Positions 1 through 12,109 of a DNA stretch of 64,000 bases are shown here, in pieces. The notes beneath the pieces were generated by a model that worked only from the letters and a program-made list of their open reading frames with translations, had not been told where the DNA came from and did no database searches. The stretch comes from Corythucha ciliata (Eukaryota; Arthropoda; Insecta; Hemiptera; Tingidae). Made by a program: the position numbers and the translations under genes. The first letter of the stretch is position 1, and each line of letters begins with the position of its first letter. The stretch lies in assembly GCA_038030265.1 (NCBI GenBank), contig CM075943.1, forward strand, positions 16,864,001-16,928,000. The letters are read 5' to 3'.

Positions 1-2560
1 AATTTCACTTGCGAACGAACAATTTTCCTTAATTTTAGCCGTGAATAAGCACTTTTTCAAAAATGTACGCGCTAAAAGTCGCGCTTTTTCTCAATTTTAC
101 CCGCAAACTTGCCATGTATATGTATAAAAACGGTCAATTAGAACTTTTTCGCAATGTTTACCGAGATGTTTGTTTGAGAAACCACGAACTGGCGCCTTCG
201 GAATGAGCTCCATTTCTCAAGTTCAGCCATGAATTGGCGTTCTTCCTCAAGTTCAGCCGCAAATGAGTGATTTTTCTCAATTCTACACTGAACGAGCAAT
301 TTATTTTGCCAATTTTAGCTGTGAAAAGGCCTTACAAACCGTGAATTAGCGAATTTTCTTAATTTCATTCCGGGCTTTGCATCGTGAAACCGCAAATTGG
401 TGTGCTTTCTGAATTTAACCGTGAATAATGAGATTTGCTATTTCTCAATTTTAGCAGTGAATGGGTGTTTTTCTCAGTCTTAGCCGCAAAATGTCCTTTT
501 CTGAATTTCATCCGCGAGCGAGCACTTTCTCTCAAGACGTGCGCCCCCCCCCCCCCCAACTGTGGATCCGTGTCTAGCTGGCTACCCACCCCTTGATCAC
601 GGTCTGGCTACGCCCCTGCCCCGAATTATAGTATTTGTGTGAGGGTGTCGTCCTATAGTGAAACGCGAATTTGGCATTTTGAGATTTTTTATGGAAAACC
701 ATTCTTTTCTACCAGGGCTGTAGCCAGCTCATGATCTGTGGGGCATCAAATTATGGATTTCCCTTTAATTTAGCCACGAGTTCTAGGTATTTATACAACC
801 TATCCGCCAATTAGAGTTTGTGCTCAATTTAAGCCGCAAATTGGATATTTTATCAATTTTAGTCGGGAAGCAGCGGATGTTTTTACACTTATTTTGCCAG
901 GAATTCGCGTTTTGCCCCAATTTTAGCCACAAAGTTGCCTTCAGAATCCGCAAATTGGCGTATTTTCAATAACAGTCGAAAATTTGAATACTTTCAATTT
1001 TACCCACGAATGATAGCTTTTTTTGCACAATTTATCCACGAATTTGTGAGTTTCCTCAATTTTAGCCGCGAATTGGAGTTTTCCTCAATTTTGGTTGCAA
1101 CTTATAGCTATGTTTTACCTTTTTTAGCAGCGAATTAGCACTTGTTCTCAATTTGAGCAGCAGATTAGCGGTATTTTTACAGCGAATTACCACTTATTCC
1201 CAATTTGAGAAAAAAGTTATCGTTTCTCTAAATTTCAGGCGGGCTATTTAGTGATTTTTCTCATTAATGGCAGCAAATTAGCAAATTATTTTTAAATTGG
1301 TGCTATGGATTAGCGCTTTTTCCGAGTTTTAAGCCCGAAGTTGACTTCAGAAGCCACGGATTTGCGTTTTCCTACATTTTAGCCGCTAATTTGGGGTTAA
1401 TCTATTGTTTCAATTTTAACCGCGTATTAGAATTTTTTCTGCGCTTTGTGCGCGTTCCTCAATTTTTGCAGCGAAATGCGAAATAGCGTTTTTAATTCCT
1501 TGAAAGCGATTTTTTGCTGCTGATTATAGCGATGTTTTGCCTTTTTTAGCAGCTAATTAGCACTTTTCCTCAATTTGAGCAACAAACTAGAGTTTTTCTT
1601 AGAGTTTTACCCGTTCCAGCGTATTATTGAGAAAAATATTTTTCTCAATAATGGCAGAAAATTAGCAGTTTTTTAAACATTTTCGCTCTGCAATATATTT
1701 TTTTTCCACTCTTAGTTATGGGTTTGCGCATTTTCTCAGTTTTAAGCCCAAAGTTGCCTTCAGCGGCCACGGATTCACATTTTCCTAAATTTGACCAGTG
1801 AGTCAACGTTTTCCTAAATTTTAGCCGCGAATTAGGGTTTCTCTCAATTTTAGCGGTACCTACTAAATTAGCGGTCTTTTCATTTTTGTATCCGCAAATA
1901 ATTGTTTGTTCTAGACTTCATCCGCGAATTAGCGATTTTACTCAATTTTAGGCCCAAATTAATTAGTGATTCTTTCCAATTTCGGCCGAGAATCAGCCTT
2001 TTGTCGAATTTTAGCCGCTAATTAGCGCTTTTTGTCAATTTCATTCGTGATTTGCCTTAATTTCAGCAGCGATTTTATTAATGATTTTTCTCATCATCAC
2101 TTCAACAAATTTTAGCTGATAATTAATAATTTTTCTTAATTTCGTGAACTACCGTTTTTCGCAATTTCTGTAGAGAATTTTCCATTTTAAGCCCCACTCT
2201 TAATTTCAGCCCTACCTAGCGTTTTTTATTGTTTTTTCTTTTTAATTATAGGCGCATTTTCTTTTTTTACTTTTACAGCTTTGAATTAGCACTTTTTCAC
2301 CATTTCAGCCACGAGTTTGGCCAAAGAACAGCACGTTAGAATTTTTGTTCTCATTTTATTCGTAAAGTGGCCCCTATCCACTCAACAGCTAAAGAAAGAC
2401 TGAATGGCGTGGCCAAACTTTAGGCAAAAGGGGAAGAAACTGGCTAAGAAGGAGATTATGAAGGAGAGGGGCGGGTGATCCTACAGTGGAACGGGATAAA
2501 AAAATTGTCTCCCAACTGATCTAACTAAGCTAACTTAAGCTAACTCGTGCGTTAGCGAAA
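1..2560. repeat. degenerate family A tandem array
   Basis: This stretch is a decayed tandem array with a period of roughly 28-30 nt. The recurring core is TTTTAGCCGCGAATTAGCG followed by a T-rich part (TTTTTCTCAA). Copies are diverged by substitutions and small indels and can be recognised almost continuously. I see no gene. Short open frames here are translations of the repeat, not proteins. A C-run lies at about 542-557. Confidence 0.85.
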
Positions 2561-4868
2561 TTTCTCAGGTGATGATTTTTTTTTTTTTTTTAACGGGAAG
2601 GGAAGCCCAGAAGAAACTATCTCCTACCAAACTCGACCTATAAGATCTATTGTGGTGTCCCCTCAGGTTGCCCTGCCAAGAAAGACGCTAGTTTTCAAGC
2701 GTCCTCCACCACCACTCCTTAACGAAGTTGAGGATATTTCCCGTAGCCATCCTGGAGATGTCCTCCGGTTGAAGCACGTCATTTCCAAGATGGTGAAAGC
2801 GTGACCGCCCCAGAGCCTCTCACTCACACAGTACGTGCTCTGCTGTTTCCACGGCCAAGTCGCAAAATCTGCAAATGTCCGTGTCAGACTTCTCCATTAG
2901 TCTGAGTGTACGTCGAAGGGCACAATGTCCCGTTAGCAGTCCCACCAAGATCCTAAGGTCTCCTCGGCTCAGAGAGATCAGGCCCTTCTCCGATCGTCCC
3001 TTTGGAGTGACAATAAGAGCTTGGCCTGCCTGAGACCTGGTTGTCTAACCCAGTGTTCACGATGCCTCTCGTCCAACCACGCCTGCACCTGCCTCTTCGT
3101 GAAGGACTTCGTGACCCCGAGACTTTGCTCCGGGCCCACGTAAGACATCTCTGATCCTCTCTTCGCGAGTTGATCAGCCATTTCATTCCCCTCAAACCCC
3201 TTGTGACCCGGCGCCCACATCAAAGTAAGGCTGCTTGCCGTTGCCACAGGCCTGAGGGCTTCAAGACATCCCCAAACTAGCTTCGAATTCACGACACTTG
3301 AGCCTAGGGCTTTAAGAGCCGCCTGGCTGTCAGACAGGATGAAGATCTTAGCTTTCCGAAGACCCCTCTCACTAATCTTCCGCGCACAGGCTTCTATAGC
3401 ATAGATCTCCGCCTGAAAGATGGTGGCGGTCATCCCAAGGGACTCCCAATGCAGAAGCCTGGGGCCAAAGACCCCAATGCCAGCATCCCCATCCTTCACA
3501 GATCCATCAGTATACCATACTTGCGTGCCGGGCTTAAACCTCGGCAAACCCTTATCCCAAAGGTCGCGGTTACCTATATCGACCTTAAAGGGTTTTTCAA
3601 AATCCATCCTTACATGAATGAGATCCGTAACGACTTCAGCCGCCTCACTACATGCAACTTCCTCCAGAACACGCAAGTGCCCAACCTGGACACCCCGGTT
3701 CACGTGCTCCGCCCGCAGCAGTCTCACCGCCGCCATATATGCGGTCGCCTGCACATGAAAGTGCAGGGGAGGCATGTCCAGTAACACCTCCATGGCCGCC
3801 GTCGGGCACGAATGCATAGCACCCGTTACTCCAAGACAGGCCTGGCGCTGCAACTTACTAAGCAAGGCCTGGACTGTCCCTTGTTTCGTCTTCTGCCACC
3901 GTAGGAGTGAGCCATAGGTGACGATAGGCCTAACAACGGCTGTATACAGCCACAACACCATTTTTGGCTTTAGACCCCATTTTTTGCCAAACATTTTCCG
4001 ACCAGCCCACAATGCGAACGTGGCCTTATTCAGCACCCTCTTGATATGCGAGGTCCATTTGAGCCCCTGATCCAGGGTAACTCCAAGGTACTTGACTTCT
4101 TTTCCTACTTTCAACACTTCTCCATTCAGTCGAACTACCTTTAATGTCAGCTTCCTCCGCCTGGTAAACGCAACAAGGGTGGTCTTCTCAGGGTTAACCC
4201 TGAGACCATGCCTGCTGCACCATCGCTGCACTATGTTAAGAGCACCCTGCACCCTACGATACTGGATATGGTATCATCAAACTTGCCCCTAACTAGAATC
4301 GCAAGGTCATCCGCGTAACCAACTACCTCATAACCCTGCTCCTTTAGGATAGCGAAAAGCTCGTCCACCACGAGCAACCAGAGCAAAGGAGAGAGCACAC
4401 CCCCCTGGGGACACCCCCTTGAGGGCAACACGGAAACAGTCTCCCCTCCCAGCTCCGAAGTCACGACGCGGCATTCCAGCATCCCCTTGATCCATTTCAC
4501 TGAAGATGGATCAACACCTCTGCTCCTTATTACTGCAGCCTCCATAGAGTCATAGGCGGTGTTATCAAAAGCACCACCTACGTCTCCAGGAAGCAGCCCA
4601 GCGCAGTTTCTTTCGCCTCCAGAGATTTTTCAATCTTACCCACCAGTTCGTTTAGGGAGGTCTCAGTAGACTTGCCCGCCTGGTAGGCATGCTGCCCCCT
4701 CTGGATTAATTTAATCCAGATTAATCTCTGGATTAATTTAAGGCAACCGTCCTTGATATCCAGGCCAATTACCTTTTCCATTGTTTTAAGGAGGAAGGAC
4801 GTGAGGCTTATGGGTCGGTACGCCTTTGCCTGGGCCGAGGAGTTTGCTCCCGACTTAGGAATGAACAC

Positions 4869-4876
4869 AACCCTGA
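4869..4876. repeat. left target site duplication AACCCTGA
   Basis: AACCCTGA lies directly outside the left end of the foldback transposon and is repeated at 5652-5659 on the right. The sequence belongs to the LINE reverse transcriptase, so the pair dates the transposon as younger than the LINE copy. Confidence 0.85.
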
Positions 4877-5651
4877 GGGACTTCCTAATCTGCTGACCAA
4901 AAAAAAAAAAGTGCCACCGCGCCCATGAGTCATCCAATCTCTACCAAATTTGGCATGGTGGCATTCCAACGCAATCCCTAGGTGCCACCGAGGTCAAAAC
5001 ATCAAATTTATTTCAAGTACTTGTACTTCCCCCCGCACCGGTTCAGTGATGTACTCTGAAAAAAGTGCCACCGCGCCAATGAGTCGTCGGATTGTGTTGG
5101 AATGCTACCATGCCAAATTTGGTAGAGATCGGATGACTCATTGGCGCGGTGGCACTTTTTTCAGAGTGCATCACTGAACCGGTGCGGGGGGAAGTACAAG
5201 TACTAGAAATAAATTTGATGTTTTGACCTCGGTGGCACCTAGGGATTGTGTTGGAATGCTACCATACCAAATTTGGTAGAGATTGGATGACTCATTGACG
5301 CGGTGGCACTTTTTTCAGAGTACATCACTGAACCGGTGCGGGGGGAAGTACAAGTACTTGAAATGAATTTGATGTTTTGACCTCGGTCGCACCTAGGGAT
5401 TGTGTTGGAATGCCACCATGCCAAATTTGGTAGAGATTGGATGACTCATTGACGCGGTGGCACTTTTTTCAGAGTACATCACTGAACCGATGCGGGGGGA
5501 AGTACAAGTACTTGTAATAAATTTGATGTTTTGACCTCGGTGGCACCTAGGGATTGTGTTGGAATGCCACCATGCCAAATTTGGTAGAGTTTGGATGACT
5601 CATGGGCGCGGTGGCACTTTTTTTTTTGGTCAGCAGATTAGGAAAGTCCCC
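4877..5651. mobile_element. 775-bp foldback transposon nested in the LINE
   Basis: The ends are inverted repeats: GGGACTTCCTAATCTGCTGA on the left, and the same sequence with one extra T and G as reverse complement on the right. The inverted homology continues through a poly(A)/(T) tract. Inside lie 154-bp units: one and a bit in the forward direction (from about 4908), a switch of orientation near 5090-5100, then three tandem units in reverse (unit starts 154 bp apart, around 5270, 5424 and 5578). The insertion is flanked by AACCCTGA at 4869-4876 and 5652-5659. Removing it rejoins the RT frame (AWREVRV / VVFIPKSG). An 8-bp duplication suits hAT, P or Merlin elements. No transposase is present. 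Confidence 0.88.
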
Positions 5652-6154
5652 AACCCTGACCTCCCTCCATGCCTTCGGTATATACGATAATGCATAACTC
5701 GCCCTAAATATCCTTCTGAGGCGTGGCTCCAGGACCTCCAGGCCACGCTGTAGCATGACCGGGAATATCCCGTCCGGCCCAGGGGATTTATAGGGCTTAA
5801 AATGAGCCGATGGCCCATTTAATTTTCGCGGGTGTAAACAATTTCCCCGATGCGCTCCAAATTGCATTATTTGCTGGCTGGCAGTCAGCCACCACTTCGC
5901 CCTGAACATCTGAGGCCCCTGCATCCCTAGAATCAGGGAAATGACTACGCAGGAGGACCTCCAGGGTCTCTTTAGCGCTCTCGGTATACGCCCCATCTGC
6001 CTTTTTTATTAGACCAATTTGGCCCGGGCTCTCTTTGGACAGGACCCTCTGCAGTCTGCCCATAACGGACACATTCTCCATCCCCTCACAGAAGGTCCTC
6101 CACGTGGCCCGCTTTGCTTCCCTAAGGGCCTTGTTATACTCCGTGAGGGAGTGC

Positions 6155-7020
6155 CTATAAGCCTCCCGCACTCCCCACGTTATCTGGCCCTATTTTAAAG
6201 CCTCCTCGTTTCTCTTCTGAGCATCTCCAGCTCATTGTTCCACCAAAAGGGACTTCCATGTTCCCCTTCTTCACCTTAACAGGACAGCTTTCCTCATACG
6301 CACTGAGGACCGCTGAATTGATCGCCTCCACCGCCCTATCAAGGTCGGCTTGGCACTGAATGTCAAGGTCCATCTCAGGCAATTCCTGTTCAAGATGCCC
6401 CTTAAAGACCTCCCAATCCGCGTTCTTGGGATTCCGATACGCTGTACTTCTAACCCTAGGAAACTCGACCTCAAACGAAATCAGCCTATGGTCAGACATT
6501 GATGTTTCTGACATGACTTTCCAATCTCTGACACTATTAGCCAAAAACTGGCTGGCCAGAGTAACATCCAGGACCTCACTCCTCGCACTTGTCACGAAAG
6601 TAGGGATCGAGCCCTGATTTACCACCACCAGGTCATGCGTCATCAAAAATTGAAAGAGTGACTCACCCCTGGCGTTGACATCCGTACTTCCCCAGATGGT
6701 ATGGTGAGCATTCGCATCACAACCCACAATCAGCTGCAGGTTCCTCGCCCTGCAGTACAGGACCAAACGCTGAAGCTCCTCCGGCGGCGTCACCTCAGCG
6801 TCCCCCGGGAAGTACGCGGAAGCTACCACACACCTCCGCGGTCCGGTCCTCGTCCTTGGCTTCCAGGATGACTGCTGTCAAATCTCTGCTCAGAAATTCT
6901 GGCATAGTCAAAAATTTCACTGCGGGACTTGGAAGCAGCGCAGTTTGCGGCCGCTCCTCATCCCTACAGTAAACCAGCTTACCTGCTGTCGCAGAGAGGC
7001 CCTTGACCGGAATTTGTTCA
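6155..7020 (-). pseudogene. LINE endonuclease domain, frameshifted and N-terminally truncated
   Basis: Translation from 6829 gives an exonuclease-endonuclease-phosphatase fold typical of LINEs: an ASAYFPGD segment, the GCDANAHHTIWGS motif with the catalytic-region Asp and His, and MSDHRLISFEVEF near the end (SDH catalytic triad). Upstream, 6830-7020 continues in another frame (segments resembling VKGLSATAGKLVYCRDEERP and LSRDLTAVILEAKDED), so a frameshift lies near 6830-6845. The first ~50 residues of the domain are absent. It would nick target DNA to prime reverse transcription in an intact element; it cannot be functional here. Confidence 0.88.
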
Positions 7021-7199
7021 CTCTCGCCAAAAAATAATTTTCGAATGGTAAAAACGTGAACACGTTTTACGGGAGTGTAGGGCCCAATTCGACAGAAGTG
7101 GCAAAATGGGTCAGCGCGTGCGCCGTCTAGAGTGGGTGGTGCCGGGTGAATATGGTATGGCGGTGGGAATGAGGGGTATCACCAAGATCCCAACTCAAC

Positions 7200-9050
7200 T
7201 TGCCAGCCAAAAAACGTATTCGCTAAACTCCGGTTCCGTCGTAGACCTAACGATTTTTTTTTTTGCGTGCCCCCCGAATTTCGCGGCTTCTTGTTGCTGA
7301 AAACCAAATTTAGCGGTCATTTGCTCGTGAAAACCCGCAGTTTCGAGGGGTTGCCTCATTCCAAAAACCAATTTCGCTGAATTCGCACAAAGCAGCAAGC
7401 TGTACCCCCCCCCCCCATATTTCTCAGATTTTACTCCCCAAACGCCCATTTTTACTTAGAGCTGGCTGGCTAAAAACCCATTGTTGCCGGGTTTGGGTTG
7501 CTAAATAAAATCATTTTTTCCGGATTTCGGTAACGGATAAATACCAATAATGCCGCTAATTTTGCACACTTAAAACAGTTTAAACAGGGCACAGGTCAAA
7601 CAGGTTAAAAACAGGGTTTTGTCTTGTTGAAAGCCCAATTTTGAAGGGTTGCCTCATTGAATAACAAATAAATCCGTTTCACCTGTTGCCCTCGTCTAAT
7701 ATTGAGGAAAAGCGCTAATTCACAGGTTTTGAGTAAAGCCAATTCGTGTTTTCTGGAGGCATAACTTATCGTCGTGGCTAAAATTGAGGAAAAGCGCTAT
7801 AATTCATGGCAAAAAATTTCGCGGCTAAAATTGAGAAAAAGCGCTAATCTGTGATAATAACTTTGGCAAAGGCTATATGAAATTCTGGGGTCAAATTAAG
7901 AAAAACGCCATATTAAGTCGTGGAATGGAGAAGCCCAACCGAGGAGACAGCTGATTCCCGAGTCACTCTTTTTCTCTTCTTCACGGTCTTTGTTTCATCA
8001 TCGGTTAGAATTTAATATATACCCCTTTAAACCTAAATTTCGTGGATTCGGCAGTTTGAAAAATCAATTTCGCGGATGTAGCCCTTTCAACGCCCAAATT
8101 TGGTGGATTTTGGCACCCACAGAACCCAGTTTTGCGTGAATCGAATTGACTTCCTCTAAAACCCCAACTTTGCAGGGCCCTTGACCTGTTCAAATGTCCA
8201 GTTTCACGAGCTTCAGAAAAGAAATATAGAGCTTCAAGTTTTGAGGATCTGGCACTCAAGAATAGCCTATTTCGTGGGATTGACTCCAAAATTGCCAAAT
8301 TCACTGATCTTGCATCTTTAACTAAAACTTCCATAGTGTTTGCTAATTTTAAAGAGAATGCGCTATGTCACGGGTCCGCAGGTTCCTTTCATGAGCAAAC
8401 ATTTTGCAAGATGGGAGGCCACTAAAAACAAATTTCGCGGATATTGAATCGCCCAAAAAAACGAGGTTTTGGCATTTTAGGAGTGCGAGTCGCTCGGTTC
8501 TACCACTTTTGGGTCTCGAATCGTCAGTTTAAGCGTTATTTGCCAGGTTCAAATCGTCAGTGAAGCCATTTTAAAAGCGTAAGTATTTTGTCATTTTTAG
8601 AGTGAGATAGTCAGTTTAATTATTTTCGTCGTCAGTTTTGTCGATTTTAGGCCGTGAACAGTTACTTCAGTAATTTTTATATCACGAATCGTCAATTTAA
8701 CCACTTTTTACACTTAAAAAACCAGTTTTTCGTTGCTTAAGGAGCCAAAATAATGAAATTTGAATGTTGAAAGAGCAAATTAACCTGCGAAATCGTTTTT
8801 AGAAGAGCTAGAGCCACGAAATTTAGTTTTTTAAGAGTGAAATTTTGAAGGAGCCAAATCCATCAAAAATTGTTAATTTCCTCGAATTAGTCTAACCTCC
8901 AGAGCTGAATTTAGAAAGTGACTAACCCACGAAATTTGGTTGATAAAAAATTGCAGAAATAAGTGAAATCGAGTACTTGAAGAAGCCAAATCCACATTTC
9001 ATTCTGAAAAAGGGGAAATTCGCGAAATTTGGGGTTTGAAGGTACACTAT
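7200..9050. repeat. mixed degenerate arrays (families B, A reversed, C reversed)
   Basis: From about 7260 the sequence is family B (AATTTCGCGGATTTGGCTC core, joined by AAAACCA). From 7690 to 7920 it turns into family A read in reverse (AGCGCTAATTC with AAAATTGAG). From 7990 to 8340 it is B again. From 8500 to 8720 it resembles family C in reverse (GTCAGTTTAA, CCATTTTA). From 8720 to 9050 it is B in reverse. A C-run sits at about 7407-7418. I see no gene in 7023-9150. Confidence 0.7.
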
Positions 9051-9157
9051 TACGCATTACATTACGGCAATGCAGATGGGTCATTGAGCTTATGTTCCGA
9101 ATTCCTGAGCCAAAGGAGGCATAAGTGGTGCAGCACCATGACCATTTATCCACGCCG

Positions 9158-9216
9158 TCAAAACTGCGTTCGGAGTGCCCCAGGGCTCCGTCCTGGGGCC
9201 CGTACTGCTTAATCAA
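9158..9216 (+). pseudogene. fragment of a second LINE reverse transcriptase
   Basis: A short open stretch translates to IHAVKTAFGVPQGSVLGPVL, which is the conserved RT block normally written GVPQGSVLGPLLF and precedes the YxDD motif in LINEs. Stop codons lie on both sides, so only about 20 residues survive. It is on the opposite strand to the 2578-7022 LINE and differs from it in sequence (CPQGGVLSPLLW there), so it comes from another element family. Confidence 0.6.
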
Positions 9217-9219
9217 GGG

Positions 9220-9890
9220 TGAAATGATAACGTCAATTCGGACTACATATAATTTTATACGTAATTACAATAAAATACGATATACGTTATTCAACTTTTC
9301 AGCGCATTTCATCGAGCGCCCAGGGCATTCAATCACCCATTTCTTTTTTTGTCAGTCTTACAATATCCGAGACTCCTCATTTCAATGAAAATATAATTTC
9401 GCGCAAAAATAATTTAATAAGATTAACACAAGTAACAGTATTCGTGGGGTAGTATGAAAATCAAATTACGAGTCAAATTGCTGAGGAGGGCGGTAGAGCG
9501 TCCATCTCCAGGAATTCCGAAGTTGATGGAGAGTTGGACGTGATGATCTTCAAGGTGGGTCTTAAAAATGAAATAGTCATCTTCTATTTAATAACAGGTC
9601 TTGTAATCACGGTGACTCGAAGTGGCAATGAACAATGCTGCCGTTTGTTTATTTCCTAAACCACCTTAACGTTAATTAAATATGAGTTTTCCTTTTTTGG
9701 TTCGTCAACCAAAGTGACGTCCTAAGAGTAACAATAATTACGGTTAAAACGCTAAATTATACTACTTTGTTGAACTCGCTTAGGTCTTGGAATAAATAAA
9801 AATAGCCGGCTACGTGTCTACGTAGGAGTGAGTAAGGGCTATGTGCTACGTTGGTTTTTCCGTTCTCTGAACATTTGAATGTTATTACGA
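9220..9890 (-). other. 3' flank / UTR of the heat shock factor gene
   Basis: No coding feature is visible. Downstream of the HSF stop (minus strand), AATAAA occurs on the minus strand at about 9647-9652 and could be the polyadenylation signal. The rest is AT-rich and shows no repeat family that I recognise. Confidence 0.4.
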
Positions 9891-12109
9891 TTACTGTTTT
9901 TTTAACCGTTTAATCGGTGGGCCGTCGTGACTGTACAAGGACAAAGGAGTCGGCTGGGGTGTGTTCAAGTCGGTGCCGTGGTTGTCGTCAATGCCTGACG
10001 AAGCCGACAGGCAACTCGGAATTTCTTCATCGTCATCAACGTCGAGAATGTCGGTAATGTCAATTTGCGATGGATTGAATGAGATGAGCTGCTGTTGATT
10101 CATACATCGATTTCCCAGTGGATCCTCATTGCTTGTATTCAACATGCCCATAAGCGAGGAGGCGTCCAACTCTTGAAGTATTTCTCTGAGTGAGTCGATG
10201 TCGCTTTGCATTATTTCAATGTGGCTGTCAATTTCCTGCCTCGAATTGTCTGGTAACACAAGAACTTTATCTATTTCGGTACCAGAATCTGATTTTTTTT
10301 TGCCTCCCTCGTTGCCACCACCTACGCAACAACAATCAACAACGTCAACTCATACTTGTCATGTGCAATTGAGTAATAATCATTTGATGAATGATTACGA
10401 TTCAGAAACACTCCTACTGCAAAAAGAAAATAAGATGATTTGATTGGACGTAATAATATAGTGGCGTCTCAAGGACTCCTCACAAAAAAACAGTGCTGGA
10501 AAATAGGAAAGAGAAAAGAACAAGATGGCTTTGCTCCAAGGATTTAAAACTAGAGTGTCACCTAAGTCGTTTATCCATTACCGAAAATTGTAATAACGAA
10601 ATAACGATTGACGCGATACTGTCCAGCTCTGAGTAGGTAAATAAAAAAAAAATTACTCACTTCGGACCAGCCGACCAGAAGAAGTTGGCTGCAACGAACT
10701 CCAAGCCGCTTTGCCACGGCTCAATTCTTCAAAAATGTCCGGTTCGTCGCCAGCGTCGAACCCTTCGACTTCGTCTTGCTTCTCTTCAGACAGAACCTCA
10801 ATTTTAACTCCCTTCGGCAAATCGGTCAGCGCCACCTCGTCTACAACACTGTCCGGATCGACTTGCCCAGCGATCATATCCGCCGTAATGAGTTGCTCGT
10901 CAACGTCCAAAATGACGTTATCGTCCAAAGCTTCCTCCACAATTTCACTTGTCGGCGACAAAACGGTCGGGCCGCCCGTCAAGTGAACGTCACTTGAATT
11001 GTTGCTGTGTGTGTCAAGAGGACTGAAAGCGGGCAAAACAACAGTCGACTCATTCGGTGTCACTCGAGCGGGAATAACATCGTTTGGTGAAACAGTGACA
11101 GTCATTGGGGAAGGCGAGTCCATGGAATAGGTCGTATCATTTGTTTCGTCACCGTGATCACTAGAATTAATTTAGCAATATTAGGAGGACATTTAAAACG
11201 AAAAATAAAAAATAAAGTAAACAAACCTTTCAGGAATCGATACGCCTGTAATCAAACCATCATTGACGTCAACTTCATAAATCATAGCCGGCGACTTAGA
11301 CACACTAGGGTGAGCTTCAATAGCTCTCAACGAGCTTCTCTGTGATAAATCCTTCAACGGAATTCCACTGTTTCCACGACGGTGACGATTAACCTTCAAG
11401 TTGACGCCTCTTTGCTGGATTAGAGACACTAAAAACTCAATAAGCTTATTGACGATTTTCTGCTGTTTTATGTGTTTTTGACGAAGAGCCGCGTGCTCTC
11501 TCCATAGAGCGTCATTTTCATTTTTCATCGACGCAAACTGAAAGAAGAGAGGACGATTAAATGTTTTTGAAACGTCGCGAGGAACGGTAGAAAATTAAAC
11601 AAACCCTCGATTCGAAAGTGTCTTGCTTGGATTTCAACTCGTGCACTTGATGCAGTAATTTGCTGATCAGACCCGAATCATTTTTAACATTTTCCGTGTT
11701 AGTCGTTAACTTTCGTTTAATCATCTCCAGTTGGGATGGACTATTCCTTTGAAAAAACGGGTGTGCGAACTCGTAGTCAGGTTTGTCATTTTTCATCGAA
11801 GACGACTCCACACCGAGAACTTTGTGAAAACCGTATTTGTTCAATTGACGAATGAAGCTCGCCATGTTATTGTGCTTGTAATATGTGGGGAGAAGTTCCG
11901 AACAGAAAGTCGCTTGATCTTTGATTGTGAAACTGGTTCCATCATTTTTCCAGCTAGATAAAAATCAAAAAATTAAGTCACATAATCTGGGAACTTCCAC
12001 AAACAATTACTAACCTTATCAAATGATCGCACGATGGATCAGACACCATGTGCCACAATTTGGCGACGAATGCTGGCACACTCGTCGATTCAGTTCCGTT
12101 GGAAGGCAT
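9891..12109 (-). CDS. Hsf: heat shock transcription factor, 5 exons, 561 aa
   Basis: This is a trimerising transcription factor that binds heat shock elements and induces chaperone genes. Exons: 12015-12109, 11605-11953, 11227-11537, 10661-11160, 9891-10321. All junctions are GT-AG with matching phases (2, 0, 2, 1). The start at 12109 puts VPAFVAKLW ten residues in, as usual for the family. The winged-helix DNA-binding domain spans about 11-106 and includes the signature NNMASFIRQLNKYGFHKV (60-77). The HR-A/B coiled coil spans about 122-190 (NKLIEFLVSLIQ at its end). An acidic Ser/Thr-rich region follows. An HR-C-like heptad segment lies at about 440-480 (IDSHIEIMQSDIDSLREIL). The C-terminus is basic (PIKRLKKQ), a possible nuclear localisation signal. 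An acceptor-like TTTTATTTATAG just upstream of the start suggests a further 5' UTR exon that I cannot place. Confidence 0.95.

Larger units (their letters stand above)
2820..6180 (-). pseudogene. LINE reverse transcriptase plus RNase H, broken by frameshifts and an insertion
   Basis: RT motifs appear in order on the minus strand: a YKSPGPDGIFPVMLQ segment (about 5760-5810), VVFIPKSG and YRPISLTSFLLKTMEKVI (4770-4880), HAYQAGKSTETSLNELV, the GAFDNTAYDS region, the CPQGGVLSPLLW motif, and the catalytic YADDLAIL (about 4300). RNase H follows, with YTDGS, AEIYAIEA, LSDSQAA and EMADQLAK, which supply all four acidic residues. Frameshifts are visible near 4250, near 4575 and near 2960, where the reading frame must change to continue into the CRFC...H...C finger. 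The RT is also interrupted between the AWREVRV and VVFIPKSG segments by the 4877-5651 transposon. A small duplication around 4705-4740 adds several residues. Confidence 0.9.
2578..7022 (-). mobile_element. 5'-truncated non-LTR retrotransposon (I/LOA/R1-like group, with RNase H)
   Basis: The minus strand encodes, in order, an apurinic-type endonuclease, a reverse transcriptase, an RNase H and a C-terminal CRFC...H...C finger, and it ends in a poly(A) tract (T-run at about 2578-2594 on the plus strand). This order is that of one-ORF-pair LINEs carrying RNase H. The endonuclease is recognisable only from about 7022 onward, so its start is missing. That fits ordinary 5' truncation during target-primed reverse transcription. 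Several frameshifts and a transposon insertion at 4877-5651 show the copy is dead. Clade placement inside the I/LOA/R1 group is an inference. Confidence 0.9.

Noticed and set aside
5640..5651. GGGGACTTTCC (minus strand) matches an NF-kappaB site
   Set aside because: It is the terminal inverted repeat of the foldback transposon, so the resemblance is probably incidental.
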